Assembly (NCBI RefSeq): GCF_021606685.1
Contig: NZ_WKCB01000053.1
Location: forward strand, 1 to 40,417
From: Pseudomonas syringae
Lineage (GTDB): Bacteria; Pseudomonadota; Gammaproteobacteria; Pseudomonadales; Pseudomonadaceae
DNA length: 40,417 nt
Direction: 5' to 3'
Made by a program: the position numbers and the translations under genes. Shown here piece by piece: positions 8,200 through 16,630 of the stretch (positions are counted from its first letter, which is position 1; each line of letters begins with the position of its first letter). The notes beneath the pieces were generated by a model that was not told the DNA's origin, made no database searches, and worked only from the letters and a program-made list of their open reading frames with translations.

Positions 8200-8826
8200 T
8201 CAACGACTCAACAAGGACGCCGCCCCCGCGCCACCGAACAACCCGGCGCTGATCCGGTTGAACCAACTCTGGCCCTTGCCACTGCGCAAATAGCGCGCCG
8301 CGCCGTGGGCCCCCAGGCCGTAGGCCAGCTTGCACAGCAGGTCGAGCACGGTCCAGGTGGCGATCATGTTCAGCAACTGCGGCAAAAACGCCTGTTCGGC
8401 ACTTAAAAACTGCGGCAGGAAAGCGGCGAAAAACAGGATGTCTTTCGGGTTGCTGGCGCCCAGTACAAAGGCGCGGCCGAACAGCGCGCGAAAGCGTGGC
8501 GTGCTGGCCACCTGCGGCACGTCGGCGCCGTGGGCCGGTTGCCGCGATTGTTGCCAGCTCTGCCAGGCGAGGTAGAACAGGTACAGCGCGCCGACAATTT
8601 TCAGCGCGCTGAACAGTTGCTCCGATGCGAGCAGCAATGCGCCCAGGCCCAGGGCCGACGCACTCAGCAGGCAGATCGAGGCGATCACCCCGCCCAGAAA
8701 CGCCGGGTAAGAGCGGCGCAGGCCGTAGTTCAGGCTGTTGCTGATCATCAGCAACGACAGCGGCCCCGGGATCAGGATCACCACCAGTGCAGCGCCGCTG
8801 AACAGCAGCCAGGTTTCCAGACTCAT
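8200..8826 (-). CDS. LysE/RhtB-family exporter
   Basis: This 208-residue membrane protein belongs to the LysE/RhtB family of amino-acid and metabolite exporters. It has about six hydrophobic segments, the family's early Pro-Gly motif (LIPGPLSLLMISNSLNYGLR), an LGALYLFYLAWQ-like segment and the NPKDILFFAAFLPQF segment after the hydrophilic middle. The ATG at 8824-8826 has AGGAG about 7 bases upstream. It starts 15 bases after the azgA stop, so the two are probably co-transcribed. That pairing suggests export of a purine, purine analogue or related metabolite; the substrate is not known from sequence. Confidence 0.87.
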   Translation of the reverse strand: MSLETWLLFSGAALVVILIPGPLSLLMISNSLNYGLRRSYPAFLGGVIASICLLSASALGLGALLLASEQLFSALKIVGALYLFYLAWQSWQQSRQPAHGADVPQVASTPRFRALFGRAFVLGASNPKDILFFAAFLPQFLSAEQAFLPQLLNMIATWTVLDLLCKLAYGLGAHGAARYLRSGKGQSWFNRISAGLFGGAGAASLLSR

Positions 8827-8841
8827 TGCTTGCTCCTTTTT

Positions 8842-10188
8842 TTATAGAAAGACGAACTTGGCGATAAAGATCGCGCACAGCACCCACAGGCTCACGGAAA
8901 TCTCGCGGTACTTGCCGGTGCCAGCCTTGAGCGCCACGTAGGTGATAAAACCCAGCGCGATGCCGTCGGCGACTGAAAAGGTCAGCGGCATCATGATCGC
9001 CGTGACGATCGCCGGAATGCTGTCGGTGGCCTCATCCCAGTTGATATGAGCCATGCTCGCCATCATCAGCATCGCCACGTAAATCAGCGCGCCGGCGGTG
9101 GCGTAGGCCGGGATCATGCCGGCCAGCGGTGCAAAGAACATGGCCGCCACAAACAGGATACCCACGGTCACTGCCGTCAGCCCCGTCCGGCCACCGGCGG
9201 CCACACCGGCGGCGCTTTCCACGTAGCTGGTCACGGGCGGTACACCGACCATGGCACCAAACACGCTGGAGGCGCTGTCGGCCTTCAAGGCGCGGGACAG
9301 GTTATCGATCTTGCCATCGGCATTCACCAGCCCGGCGCGTTGTGCAACGCCCATCAGTGTACCGGCGGTATCGAACATGTGCACAAACAGAAAGGCAAAT
9401 ACCACGCTGATCATGCTGATATTGAACACACCTTTCACGTCCATCGCCATCCAGGTTGGCGCCAGGCTCGGCGGCGTGGAGAGGATGCCGTTGTAGTGCA
9501 CCAGGCCCAGGCCCCAGCCGGCCAGCGTCACGGCGATGATGCTGATAAGGATGGCGCCGAACACCCGGTGGTAGCTGAGGATCGCGATCAGCAGGAAGCA
9601 CACCGCCGCCAGCAGCGGCGCCGGTTCATGCAGCGAGCCGAGCTTGATCAGCGTGGCCGGGCTGTCGACGATGATGCCGGCGGTTTTCAGGCCGATCACC
9701 CCGAGAAACAGCCCCACACCCGCGCCCATGGCATGGCGCAGGCTCACCGGAATGCTGTTGAGCAGCCATTCCCGCACCCGTGAGAGAGTGAGGCCCATGA
9801 ACAGCACCCCGGAAATAAACACCGCGCCCAGCGCGGTTTCCCATTGGTAGCCCATGGTGCCGACCACGGTGTAGGTAAAAAACGCGTTCAGCCCCATGCC
9901 GGGCGCCAGGCCTACCGGCCAGTTGGCGTAGAGCCCCATCAGCAGGCAACCCAACGCGGCGGCAATGCAGGTGGCGACAAAGGCCGCGCCGTGATCGATA
10001 CCGGCGTCGGCCATGATGTTGGGGTTGACGAAGATGATGTAGGCCATGGTGATAAAGGTGGTGAGGCCGGCGATCAGCTCGGTCTTCACTGTGGTGCCAT
10101 GCAGGCGCAGTTTGAACAGGCGTTCCAGCAGGCCGCCTGGCGGTGCGGCGAGGTCGAGCGTAGGGGCTTCGGTTTTGCGGCTATCCAC
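8842..10188 (-). CDS. AzgA-type adenine/guanine/hypoxanthine permease
   Basis: This 448-residue protein matches the AzgA/PbuG/GhxP group of NCS2-related permeases that import adenine, guanine or hypoxanthine. Typical segments are ELIAGLTTFITMAYIIFVNP near the N-terminus, GLAPGMGLNAFFTYTVV, FLFVHMFDTAGTLMGVAQRAG and GVPPVTSYVESAAGVAAGGRTG, the last being the most conserved family region. The start is a GTG at 10186-10188 with GAGGAG 8 bases upstream. A perfect TTTGTATACAAA palindrome lies inside its candidate promoter about 130 bases upstream, linking it to the puuE and uraH promoters. A LysE-type gene follows 15 bases later. Confidence 0.93.
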   Translation of the reverse strand: MDSRKTEAPTLDLAAPPGGLLERLFKLRLHGTTVKTELIAGLTTFITMAYIIFVNPNIMADAGIDHGAAFVATCIAAALGCLLMGLYANWPVGLAPGMGLNAFFTYTVVGTMGYQWETALGAVFISGVLFMGLTLSRVREWLLNSIPVSLRHAMGAGVGLFLGVIGLKTAGIIVDSPATLIKLGSLHEPAPLLAAVCFLLIAILSYHRVFGAILISIIAVTLAGWGLGLVHYNGILSTPPSLAPTWMAMDVKGVFNISMISVVFAFLFVHMFDTAGTLMGVAQRAGLVNADGKIDNLSRALKADSASSVFGAMVGVPPVTSYVESAAGVAAGGRTGLTAVTVGILFVAAMFFAPLAGMIPAYATAGALIYVAMLMMASMAHINWDEATDSIPAIVTAIMMPLTFSVADGIALGFITYVALKAGTGKYREISVSLWVLCAIFIAKFVFL

Positions 10189-10308
10189 AGCGAGTACTCC
10201 TCAAGAGTTTTATTGTTATTTCCAGCGCCGGTCACATGAGTGGGCAACAGCGCTTTGAGGTACTGGCGGGTTTTGTTGACCAATAGGTCAGGAACTCGCA
10301 CGAAGCGA

Positions 10309-10336
10309 ATTATGCTTTTGTATACAAAGAAAGCAA
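10309..10336 (-). promoter_or_regulatory. azgA promoter containing TTTGTATACAAA operator
   Basis: The minus strand has -35 TTGCTT (complement of 10331-10336), a 16-base spacer and -10 CATAAT (complement of 10309-10314). The spacer contains the 12-base perfect palindrome TTTGTATACAAA (10317-10328). Placement between -35 and -10 suggests repression by the same factor that acts at puuE. Confidence 0.55.
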
Positions 10337-10415
10337 ATAATGTTTTCGATTATGTGGGGGGAAGGGGATGAAAGGCTAACGGATGTCAGCAATTTTTTAT
10401 GCTGGGTACGCGTTC

Positions 10416-10506
10416 GTGGCGAGCGGGCTTGCACGCGTTGGACTGCGAAGCAGGCCCATTTTTTGGGGCCGCTACGCGACCCAACGCGGGCAAGCCCGCT
10501 CGCCAC
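10416..10506. repeat. REP-like doublet (GTGGCGAG type)
   Basis: Inverted copies start GTGGCGAGCGGGCTTG at 10416 and end with the complement at 10506. The same family occurs at 4689-4781, and half of it at 24222. It lies between the marR-type gene and the azgA promoter region. Confidence 0.85.
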
Positions 10507-10580
10507 AACAAGCTTGTTTGCCACAATAAGTCCGCTTGCCACAACGAGCCTGTTTGCCAATACAAGCCAGTTTGCGCGAC
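10495..10580. repeat. 18-bp tandem repeat grown from a REP end
   Basis: Four and a half 18-base units follow in register: 10495-10512, 10513-10530, 10531-10548, 10549-10566 and a partial 10567-10580. Each resembles CCCGCTCGCCACAACAAG, the terminal arm of the adjoining REP-like doublet. The array ends 4 bases before the stop codon of the MarR gene. Confidence 0.75.
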
Positions 10581-10584
10581 CCGT

Positions 10585-11019
10585 CTAGGACTGGCCGGCG
10601 AGCGCCTGATTGACCGCCAGCCAGCCCGCTACCGCGTCTTCTCCGGCCTCACTGAACGCGCGTTGCAATAGCTTCACCTGCTCGCGGCGCAGCGACTGTT
10701 CGAAACGCAGCCCCTCGGCGGTCAGTTGCAGCAGGCGTTTACGCTTGTCGGCCTCGGACGCAACGCTGTCCACCCAGTGCATTTCCTGCAATTGGCGCAG
10801 TGGCATGTTCAACGCCTGCTTGCTTACGCCGAGCAATTCCAACAGTTCCTTCACGCTCAGGGCGGGGTAGCGCGCGATAAAAAACACGATGCGCTGGTGC
10901 ACCCGGCTCAGCCCGCGGCGTTCGAGCATTTCGTCGGCCTTGGCAGTGAATGCCTGGTAGCCGAAGAAAAACGCCTCCATGGCCTGCTGCTGGCTGCTTT
11001 GGTTTTTAAGGTCAAGCAT
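10585..11019 (-). CDS. MarR-family transcriptional regulator
   Basis: This 144-residue protein looks like a MarR-type winged-helix regulator. A first helix (YQAFTAKADEMLERRGLSRVHQRIVFFIA) is followed by the recognition region LSVKELLELLGVSKQALNMPLRQLQEMHWV and the wing with conserved Asp-Lys-Arg (EADKRKRLLQLTAEG, about 89-103). The start at 11017-11019 (MLDLKNQ) fits the domain start, though the ribosome site is weak; a longer open frame to 12030 is antisense to the next gene. It is divergent from the aminotransferase at 11101 with only 81 bases between. Those bases carry repeated TTGAC half-sites, so it probably controls that gene and itself. The ligand is unknown. Confidence 0.85.
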   Translation of the reverse strand: MLDLKNQSSQQQAMEAFFFGYQAFTAKADEMLERRGLSRVHQRIVFFIARYPALSVKELLELLGVSKQALNMPLRQLQEMHWVDSVASEADKRKRLLQLTAEGLRFEQSLRREQVKLLQRAFSEAGEDAVAGWLAVNQALAGQS

Positions 11020-11076
11020 GTTGACGTATCCACTCAAGCTGTCGTAATTTCGGTCAACCAGTTTGACGTATTTCCC
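11020..11076. promoter_or_regulatory. Divergent operator region with TTGAC half-sites
   Basis: GTCAA (11053-11057) and TTGAC (11063-11067) form an inverted pair with a 5-base spacer. The second half-site is part of TTGACGTAT, which recurs as a direct repeat at 11020-11028. This would suit a MarR dimer binding between the divergent genes. Confidence 0.4.
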
Positions 11077-11100
11077 ACAGGCTTTGCTAGCGGTGACCTT

Positions 11101-12267
11101 ATGGCCTTCTCTGAACGTGTAACACGCCTCAAAAGCTCCTTGATCCGTGAAATCCTCGCGGCGGCCCAGCGCCCGGAAGTGATGTCGTTCGCCGGTGGCC
11201 TGCCCGCCGAGGCCATGTTGCCGGCGTTGAACTGGGACGACATGCCGCTGAACATCGGCCAGTACGGCATGAGCGAAGGCGAGCCGCAGCTGCGTGAGTT
11301 GCTCGCCGCCGAGGCGCGCGCGCTGGGCGTGCCGTGCCAGGCCAGTCAGGTGCTGGTGGTCAGCGGGTCCCAGCAAACCCTGGACCTGGCGGCCAAGCTG
11401 TATATCGACAAGGGCACCAAGATCCTGCTGGAAGGCCCGACCTACCTGGCCGCGTTGCAGATCTTCCAACTGTTCGGCGCCGATTGCCTGACCGTGCAAC
11501 TGCAAGCCGACGGCCCCGACCTGGCCAGCTTGCGCGCCAACCTCGAGCGGCATCGCCCGGCGTTTATCTACCTGATCCCGACGTTCCAGAACCCCTCGGC
11601 CGTGCGCTACAGCGAGGCCAAGCGTGAGGCCGTCGCGGCGTTGCTCGATGAGTTCGGCGTGACCTTGATCGAAGACGAGCCCTACCGCGAGCTGACCTTC
11701 GACGGCGCCAGCGCCAAACCCATCGTCGGCCGCTTGAAAACGGCCAGCTGGATCTACACCGGCACGGTCTCCAAAACTTTGTTGCCCGGCCTGCGCGTGG
11801 GTTACCTGATCGCCAGCCCGGACCTGTTCCCGCACCTGCTCAAGCTCAAGCAGTCGGCGGACCTGCACACTAACCGCGTCGGCCAGTGGCAGGCGATGCA
11901 GTGGATCGGCACGCAAAAATACCAACAGCACCTGGTGCAACTGCGCAGCTTTTACCGTGAACGCCGCGATGCGTTCGAGGCGGCACTGCAGCGCCACTTC
12001 AGCGAGCTGGCCAACTGGCAAGTGCCCCAAGGCGGATTATTCTTCTGGCTGACCTTGAAACAGCCGCTCGACACCCGCACCTTGTTGGCGCAAGCATTGG
12101 AACAGAATGTCGCGTTCATGCCCGGTGAACCGTTCTTTTCCGAGCCGGACCAGCACCATGGCTCACTGCGGTTGAATTTCAGCCATATCGACCCGTCCCG
12201 TCTGGACGAAGGTCTCAAGCGCCTGGCCGCGGTGGTCCGTCAAGCACAGCACGCGCAAGCGGCATAA
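11101..12267 (+). CDS. PLP-dependent aminotransferase, class I/II (aminoadipate-transaminase-like)
   Basis: This 388-residue protein has the type I PLP aminotransferase fold of the LysN/MocR-related group, without the DNA-binding domain of true MocR regulators. Landmarks are FAGGLPAEAMLP near the N-terminus, YGMSEGEPQLREL, IPTFQNPSAVRY in the middle, IEDEPYRELTF with the Asp that contacts the PLP ring nitrogen, and TGTVSKTLLPGLRVG with the Schiff-base Lys at about 225. The ATG at 11101 has GGTGA about 6 bases upstream. It is divergent from the MarR regulator and 10 bases before a glutathione S-transferase gene. The substrate cannot be deduced; 2-oxoglutarate-linked transamination is usual for the group. 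Confidence 0.85.
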   Translation: MAFSERVTRLKSSLIREILAAAQRPEVMSFAGGLPAEAMLPALNWDDMPLNIGQYGMSEGEPQLRELLAAEARALGVPCQASQVLVVSGSQQTLDLAAKLYIDKGTKILLEGPTYLAALQIFQLFGADCLTVQLQADGPDLASLRANLERHRPAFIYLIPTFQNPSAVRYSEAKREAVAALLDEFGVTLIEDEPYRELTFDGASAKPIVGRLKTASWIYTGTVSKTLLPGLRVGYLIASPDLFPHLLKLKQSADLHTNRVGQWQAMQWIGTQKYQQHLVQLRSFYRERRDAFEAALQRHFSELANWQVPQGGLFFWLTLKQPLDTRTLLAQALEQNVAFMPGEPFFSEPDQHHGSLRLNFSHIDPSRLDEGLKRLAAVVRQAQHAQAA

Positions 12268-12277
12268 GGGGAGCCCC

Positions 12278-12880
12278 ATGTACAAGGTTTATGGCGATTA
12301 CAAATCGGGCAACTGCTACAAGGTCAAATTGATGCTCAACCTGTTGGGTATTCCGTATCAATGGGTGGACATCGACATCCTCAAGGGCGACACCGAAACC
12401 CCTGAATTCCTGGCCAAGAACCCCAACGGCAAAATTCCGGTGCTGGAGCTCGAAGACGGCACCTGCCTGTGGGAATCCAACGCGATCCTCAATTTCCTCG
12501 CCGACGGCAGCGAATTCTTGCCGGCCGAGCCGCGCCTGCGCACCCAAGTCCTGCAATGGCAGTTCTTCGAGCAGTACAGCCACGAACCGTATATTGCGGT
12601 GGCGCGGTTTATCCAGTTTTACCTGGGCCTGCCGGAAGATCGCCAAGAGGAATACAAGAAGTTGCACAAGGGTGGTTACAAGGCCCTCAAGGTCATGGAG
12701 CGCCAATTGCAACTGACGCCGTACCTGGTGGGCGAGCAGTTCTCCATCGCCGATGTGGCTTTGTACGCCTACACCCATGTGGCCCATGAGGGCGGCTTTG
12801 ACTTGGACCCCTACCCGGCTGTACAGGCGTGGCTCAAGCGCGTAGCCAGCCATCCACAACACGTGGCGATGCTGGATTAA
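12278..12880 (+). CDS. Glutathione S-transferase
   Basis: This 200-residue protein is a glutathione S-transferase with an N-terminal thioredoxin-like domain (1 to about 77) and a helical C-terminal domain. The cis-Pro loop GKIPVL (Pro 54) and the glutathione-contacting Glu-Ser pair (ESNAI, 66-67) are present. The C-terminal cap motif FSIADVALYAYTHVAHEGGF carries the conserved Asp of the GST fold. It starts 10 bases after the aminotransferase stop with GGGGAG upstream, so the two are very likely one operon. The pair suggests processing or detoxification of an amino compound, but neither substrate is evident. Confidence 0.9.
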   Translation: MYKVYGDYKSGNCYKVKLMLNLLGIPYQWVDIDILKGDTETPEFLAKNPNGKIPVLELEDGTCLWESNAILNFLADGSEFLPAEPRLRTQVLQWQFFEQYSHEPYIAVARFIQFYLGLPEDRQEEYKKLHKGGYKALKVMERQLQLTPYLVGEQFSIADVALYAYTHVAHEGGFDLDPYPAVQAWLKRVASHPQHVAMLD

Positions 12881-12892
12881 GCGCAGTTCAAA

Positions 12893-12983
12893 CTGTGGGA
12901 GCGGGCTTGCTCGCGAAAGCGGTGTATCAGTGACAGATGTATTACCTGACACACCGCTTTCGCGAGCAAGCCCGCTCCCACAG
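12893..12983. repeat. REP doublet (GTGGGAGCGGG type)
   Basis: Inverted copies CTGTGGGAGCGGGCTTGCTC and complement occupy the space between convergent GST and LysR genes, where the hairpin may serve as a shared 3' end. The base changes relative to the GGGGG type are matched across the stem. Confidence 0.9.
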
Positions 12984-13880
12984 TTAGTTTGGCGCTGTGC
13001 CTGATAATTCTTCATTCAATAGCTCGAAACAACGCTGCGCCGCCGGGCTTAGCCCCATCCCGCTACGACGGATCAACCCGATCTCCCGGTTCACCCCGGG
13101 GTGGTCGATATTGATGCGCTTCAACCCTTCCAGGCTGTCCGCCGCCGACTCCGGCAATACACTGATCCCCAAGCCCTGACGCACCAGCGCGAGCACCGTG
13201 GACATGTAGTTGGCCTCCATGCCCGCGTTCATCCGCAGCCGTGTTTCGTCAAACAGTGCATCCACTTGCTCGCGCACACTGCTGTCGCGGCCGGTGAGGA
13301 TGATCGGCTCATCCGCCAGTTGCGCCAGGGTCAGCGTGTGATGGCGGGCGAGGGCGTGGTCCAGTGGCACGAAGGCACAGAGTCGATCATTGAGTACCGG
13401 CACAAAGTCCAGGCCATGGCTGAGCCGCGCGCGTACGCCAATGCCGAAATCCACGTCGCCGGCGCGCACCTGGGCATGGATGCGATGCGCCACCAAGTCG
13501 TGCAGGCGCACTTCGATGCCGGCAAAGCGCTCGCGAAACAGGCGCAAGGCGGGTGGCAGGGTGCCGGCACACACCGAGGGCAGGGCGGCGATGGTCACGA
13601 CGCCCCGGCGCAAGGCGGCCAGGTCACGGGAGCCGGTGACGATGTTGTCCAGGTCCAGCAGCAGTTTTTCCATCGGGCCGCGTGCGTCCTGGCCGGCAGC
13701 GGTGATGCTCACATGGCGCGGGCTGCGGTCGAGCAGGGCGACGCCGAGCCAGTCCTCTAACTGTTGAACTTGCACGGTCAGCGCTGAAGGCGACAAATGC
13801 AGCTCGTTGGCGGCCTTGGTGAAGCTGCCGGTGCGGGCCACCGCTAGAAACGCCTGGATATGCTGAATCGAATTTTTCAT
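12984..13880 (-). CDS. LysR-family transcriptional regulator
   Basis: This 298-residue protein is a LysR-type regulator. The N-terminal winged HTH (IQHIQAFLAVARTGSFTKAANELHLSPSALTVQVQQLEDWLG, residues 5-45) is classical, and a periplasmic-binding-like effector domain follows from about 90 (VVTIAALPSVCAGTLPPAL). The ATG at 13878-13880 gives a normal length; an open frame extends upstream past 14010 but runs antisense to the transporter. It is divergent from the CitMHS transporter with 130 bases between, the standard layout for a LysR activator and its target. The likely inducer is the substrate of that transporter. Confidence 0.92.
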   Translation of the reverse strand: MKNSIQHIQAFLAVARTGSFTKAANELHLSPSALTVQVQQLEDWLGVALLDRSPRHVSITAAGQDARGPMEKLLLDLDNIVTGSRDLAALRRGVVTIAALPSVCAGTLPPALRLFRERFAGIEVRLHDLVAHRIHAQVRAGDVDFGIGVRARLSHGLDFVPVLNDRLCAFVPLDHALARHHTLTLAQLADEPIILTGRDSSVREQVDALFDETRLRMNAGMEANYMSTVLALVRQGLGISVLPESAADSLEGLKRINIDHPGVNREIGLIRRSGMGLSPAAQRCFELLNEELSGTAPN

Positions 13881-14010
13881 TGTTGTTTTTCTCGAGCGTT
13901 TTGTTTTTGCGAACATGACTCGCTGAACATTCCAATTTACAAAGGGTAACGCGATTCCAATACTCGGAGGAAAACAATAACCGGCCACAAAGGCCGCTCT
14001 GGAGTAACCC
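13881..14010. promoter_or_regulatory. Divergent LysR/CitMHS control region
   Basis: A direct repeat ATTCCAAT occurs at 13929-13936 and 13954-13961, 25 bases apart. That is a plausible spacing for two LysR-type contact sites. The transporter's ribosome site TGGAG stands 6 bases before its ATG. Confidence 0.35.
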
Positions 14011-15303
14011 ATGCTCGCAACCCTGGGTGTCATCACCATCCTGTGCCTGCTCGCTGCCGTCATGAGCAAACGCCTCTCGCCCCTGGTGGCCCTGATCGCC
14101 TTGCCGATCATCGCCGCGCTGCTCGGTGGGTTCGGCCTGCAAACCAGTGCCTTCATCATTACCGGTATCAAGAACGTCGCCCCAGTGGTGGGCATGTTCG
14201 TGTTCGCGATCCTGTTTTTCGGGATCATGACCGACGCCGGCATGCTCGACCCCATCATTGATCGCATCCTGCGCACGGTTGGGACGCGTCCTACACGCAT
14301 TGTCGTAGGTACAGCGACCCTGGCGTTGCTGGTGCACCTCGACGGCTCCGGGGCGGTGACCTTTCTGGTGACGGTGCCGGCCATGCTGCCGCTGTATACA
14401 CGGCTGGGTATCGACAAACGCATCCTCGCCTGTGTGTGCGCCATGGCCGCCGGGGTCAACTTTTTGCCCTGGACCGGTCCGGTGCTGCGCTCGTCGGCAG
14501 CGCTGCATGTGCCGGTGGCGGATCTGTTCCAGCCGCTGATCCCGGTGCAGATCGTCGGGCTGATTTTTGTCTTTGCCTGTGCCTGGTGGCTCGGCCATCG
14601 CGAAGAAAAACGCCTGGGCCTCGGCGCGGGCTCCAACGTGGACGCGATGCCCCAACGCGTGCTCAGCGACGAAGACATCAAGCTGCGTCGCCCGCGTCTG
14701 TTCTGGGTCAACCTGATCCTCACCGTGCTGGTGATGGTGGTGATGATCGCCGGCTGGGTCGACCCGGTGGTGATGTTCATGCTCGGCACCGTGGTGGCGC
14801 TGTGCATCAATTATCCGAACGTGGACGCCCAGCGCGCGCGCATCGATGCCCACGCCAAAACCGCACTGACCATGGCCAGTATCCTGCTGGCCGCCGGGGT
14901 GTTCACCGGCATCATGCAAGGCACCGGCATGCTCAAAGCGATTGCCGAAGTGGCGGTGGCGCAGATTCCGGCCGGCCACGGCAAGCTGATCCCGGCGGTG
15001 GTGGGCTTTATTTCGATGCCGCTGAGCATGCTGTTTGACCCCGATTCCTACTATTTCGGGGTGATGCCGGTGATTGCCGAAGTCGGCAAGGCGCTCGGCG
15101 TCGACCCGCTGCAAGTGGCCCAAGCCTCGTTGCTGGGCGTGCACACCACCGGTTTCCCGGTCACCCCGCTGACCCCCGCAACCTTCCTGTTGGTGGGCCT
15201 GTGCAAGATCGAGTTGGCCGATCACCAGCGCTTCACCATCCCTTTTCTGTTTGCCGCGTCGGTGTTGATGACCCTGACCGCGTTGCTCCTGGGAGTGATT
15301 TGA
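14011..15303 (+). CDS. CitMHS-family carboxylate transporter
   Basis: This 430-residue protein matches the CitMHS family, which imports citrate or related carboxylates with protons or metal ions. It has about 11-12 hydrophobic segments, the early motif MFVFAILFFGIMTDAGMLDPIIDRILR, HLDGSGAVTFLVTVPAMLPLY and a final conserved FDPDSYYFGVMPVI followed by THTTGFPVTPLTPATFL-like sequence. The ATG at 14011 has a TGGAG ribosome site. It is followed one base later by an AtuA-type gene and is divergent from a LysR regulator. Citrate itself is possible, but the coupled AtuA-like genes suggest a more unusual di- or tricarboxylate. Confidence 0.88.
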   Translation: MLATLGVITILCLLAAVMSKRLSPLVALIALPIIAALLGGFGLQTSAFIITGIKNVAPVVGMFVFAILFFGIMTDAGMLDPIIDRILRTVGTRPTRIVVGTATLALLVHLDGSGAVTFLVTVPAMLPLYTRLGIDKRILACVCAMAAGVNFLPWTGPVLRSSAALHVPVADLFQPLIPVQIVGLIFVFACAWWLGHREEKRLGLGAGSNVDAMPQRVLSDEDIKLRRPRLFWVNLILTVLVMVVMIAGWVDPVVMFMLGTVVALCINYPNVDAQRARIDAHAKTALTMASILLAAGVFTGIMQGTGMLKAIAEVAVAQIPAGHGKLIPAVVGFISMPLSMLFDPDSYYFGVMPVIAEVGKALGVDPLQVAQASLLGVHTTGFPVTPLTPATFLLVGLCKIELADHQRFTIPFLFAASVLMTLTALLLGVI

Positions 15304-15304
15304 A

Positions 15305-16630
15305 ATGAAAACCTTGCGCATCGGTTCCGGCGCCGGCTACTCCGGTGACCGTATCGAACCCGCCGTGGAACTGGCCGAACAGGGCGACCTGGATTACCTG
15401 GTCTTCGAGTGCCTGGCCGAACGCACCATTGCCCTGGCCCAGCAGGCGCGTATCAGCGATCCACAGGGCGGCTATGACCCGCTGTTGAGCGAGCGCATGC
15501 GCCGGGTATTACCGTTTGTGGGCGTGCACGCCGGGCGTCGTCGCCTACGGGTGATCACCAACATGGGCGCGGCCAACCCGGTGGCGGCGGCTATTGAAGT
15601 GCGCCGCATCGCCAGTGAGCTGGGCCTGGGCCTCAAGGTCGTGGCCGCGCTGGGCGATGATGTCCTGGAGGCGTTAGCGCCTGAGCACATGCTGGATAAC
15701 GGCCAGACTGTCGGCTCCCTGGGTGAGCGGCTGATATCCGCGAACGCGTACTTGGGCGTGGACGGCATTCTTCAAGCCCTGCGCGCCGACGCCGATGTGG
15801 TGATTACCGGGCGTGTGGCGGACCCTTCATTGTTCCTCGCGCCGCAAATGTTTGAGTTCGGCTGGGCGGCGGATGATTGGCAGCGGCTGGGGCGCGGCAC
15901 ATTGGTCGGGCATTTGCTCGAATGTGCCGGGCAAGTCAGCGGCGGCTATTTTGCCGACCCCGGTTTCAAGGATGTGGATGACCTGGCGCGCCTGGGCTTC
16001 CCCTTGGCCGAGATCGATGCTGATGGCGAAGCAGTGATCACCAAGGTTGCCGGCACCGGAGGTCGGGTCAGCCGCGCCACCTGCACGGAACAGTTGATCT
16101 ATGAAGTGCATGATCCGGCGGCTTACCTCACGCCGGATGTCACCGCCGATTTTTCCGGCGTGAGTTTTGTTGAAGAGGGCGTGGATCGCGTACGTGCCCA
16201 GGGCGCCGATGGCCGTGCACGGCCCGAGCAGTTGAAGGTCAGCGTCGGCTACCTCGACGGTTGGATCGGCGAGGGGCAGATGTCCTACGGTGGCCCGGGT
16301 GCTGTCGCACGGGCTGAGCTGGCGCGGGATGTCGTACTCAAGCGTCTTGAGTTGATGGGCGTGAAGATGCAGGACGTGCGCGCCGACCTGATCGGCATGG
16401 ATTCGCTCCACGGCCCACGCAGCAGCGTCGAGCCTTGGGAAGTGCGCCTGCGCGTCGCCGCCCGCTGTGAACAGCGCGGCGACGCGGTACGGGTCGGCAA
16501 TGAAGTGGAAACCCTCTACACCAACGGCCCGTCCGGCGGTGGCGGCGCGAGTAAAAGCCTGCGCCAAGTGGTGGCGGTGGCGTCGTTGCTGCTGCCGCGT
16601 AGCGCGGTCAACCCGAGGATCGAAGCATGA
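15305..16630 (+). CDS. AtuA/DUF1446-family protein
   Basis: This 441-residue protein belongs to the acyclic terpene utilisation AtuA family (DUF1446). Conserved stretches are RIGSGAGYSGDRIEPAVELAE at the start, VHAGRRRLRVITNMGAANP, ITGRVADPSLFLAPQMFEFGW and HLLECAGQVSGGYFADPG. The family's biochemical activity is not established. In P. aeruginosa, AtuA is encoded with acyl-CoA carboxylases for citronellol breakdown, but no such genes lie here. Instead the partner is a CitMHS transporter ending one base before. The start is at 15305, and the stop overlaps the next gene by 4 bases (ATGA). Confidence 0.85.
   Translation: MKTLRIGSGAGYSGDRIEPAVELAEQGDLDYLVFECLAERTIALAQQARISDPQGGYDPLLSERMRRVLPFVGVHAGRRRLRVITNMGAANPVAAAIEVRRIASELGLGLKVVAALGDDVLEALAPEHMLDNGQTVGSLGERLISANAYLGVDGILQALRADADVVITGRVADPSLFLAPQMFEFGWAADDWQRLGRGTLVGHLLECAGQVSGGYFADPGFKDVDDLARLGFPLAEIDADGEAVITKVAGTGGRVSRATCTEQLIYEVHDPAAYLTPDVTADFSGVSFVEEGVDRVRAQGADGRARPEQLKVSVGYLDGWIGEGQMSYGGPGAVARAELARDVVLKRLELMGVKMQDVRADLIGMDSLHGPRSSVEPWEVRLRVAARCEQRGDAVRVGNEVETLYTNGPSGGGGASKSLRQVVAVASLLLPRSAVNPRIEA

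Noticed and set aside
10495..10580. Possible CRISPR array
   Set aside because: The 18-base units are directly joined with no spacers, and no cas genes are present.
10399..10671. A frame coding for a repetitive peptide through the REP-like element and 18-bp array
   Set aside because: The peptide periodicity comes from the 18-base DNA unit being a multiple of three. The frame runs into the antisense of the MarR gene.
13624..15321. A 565-codon minus-strand frame over the CitMHS gene, plus the LysR frame running open to 14810
   Set aside because: Both are shadows of the transporter. The LysR start at 13880 matches the family and the divergent layout.
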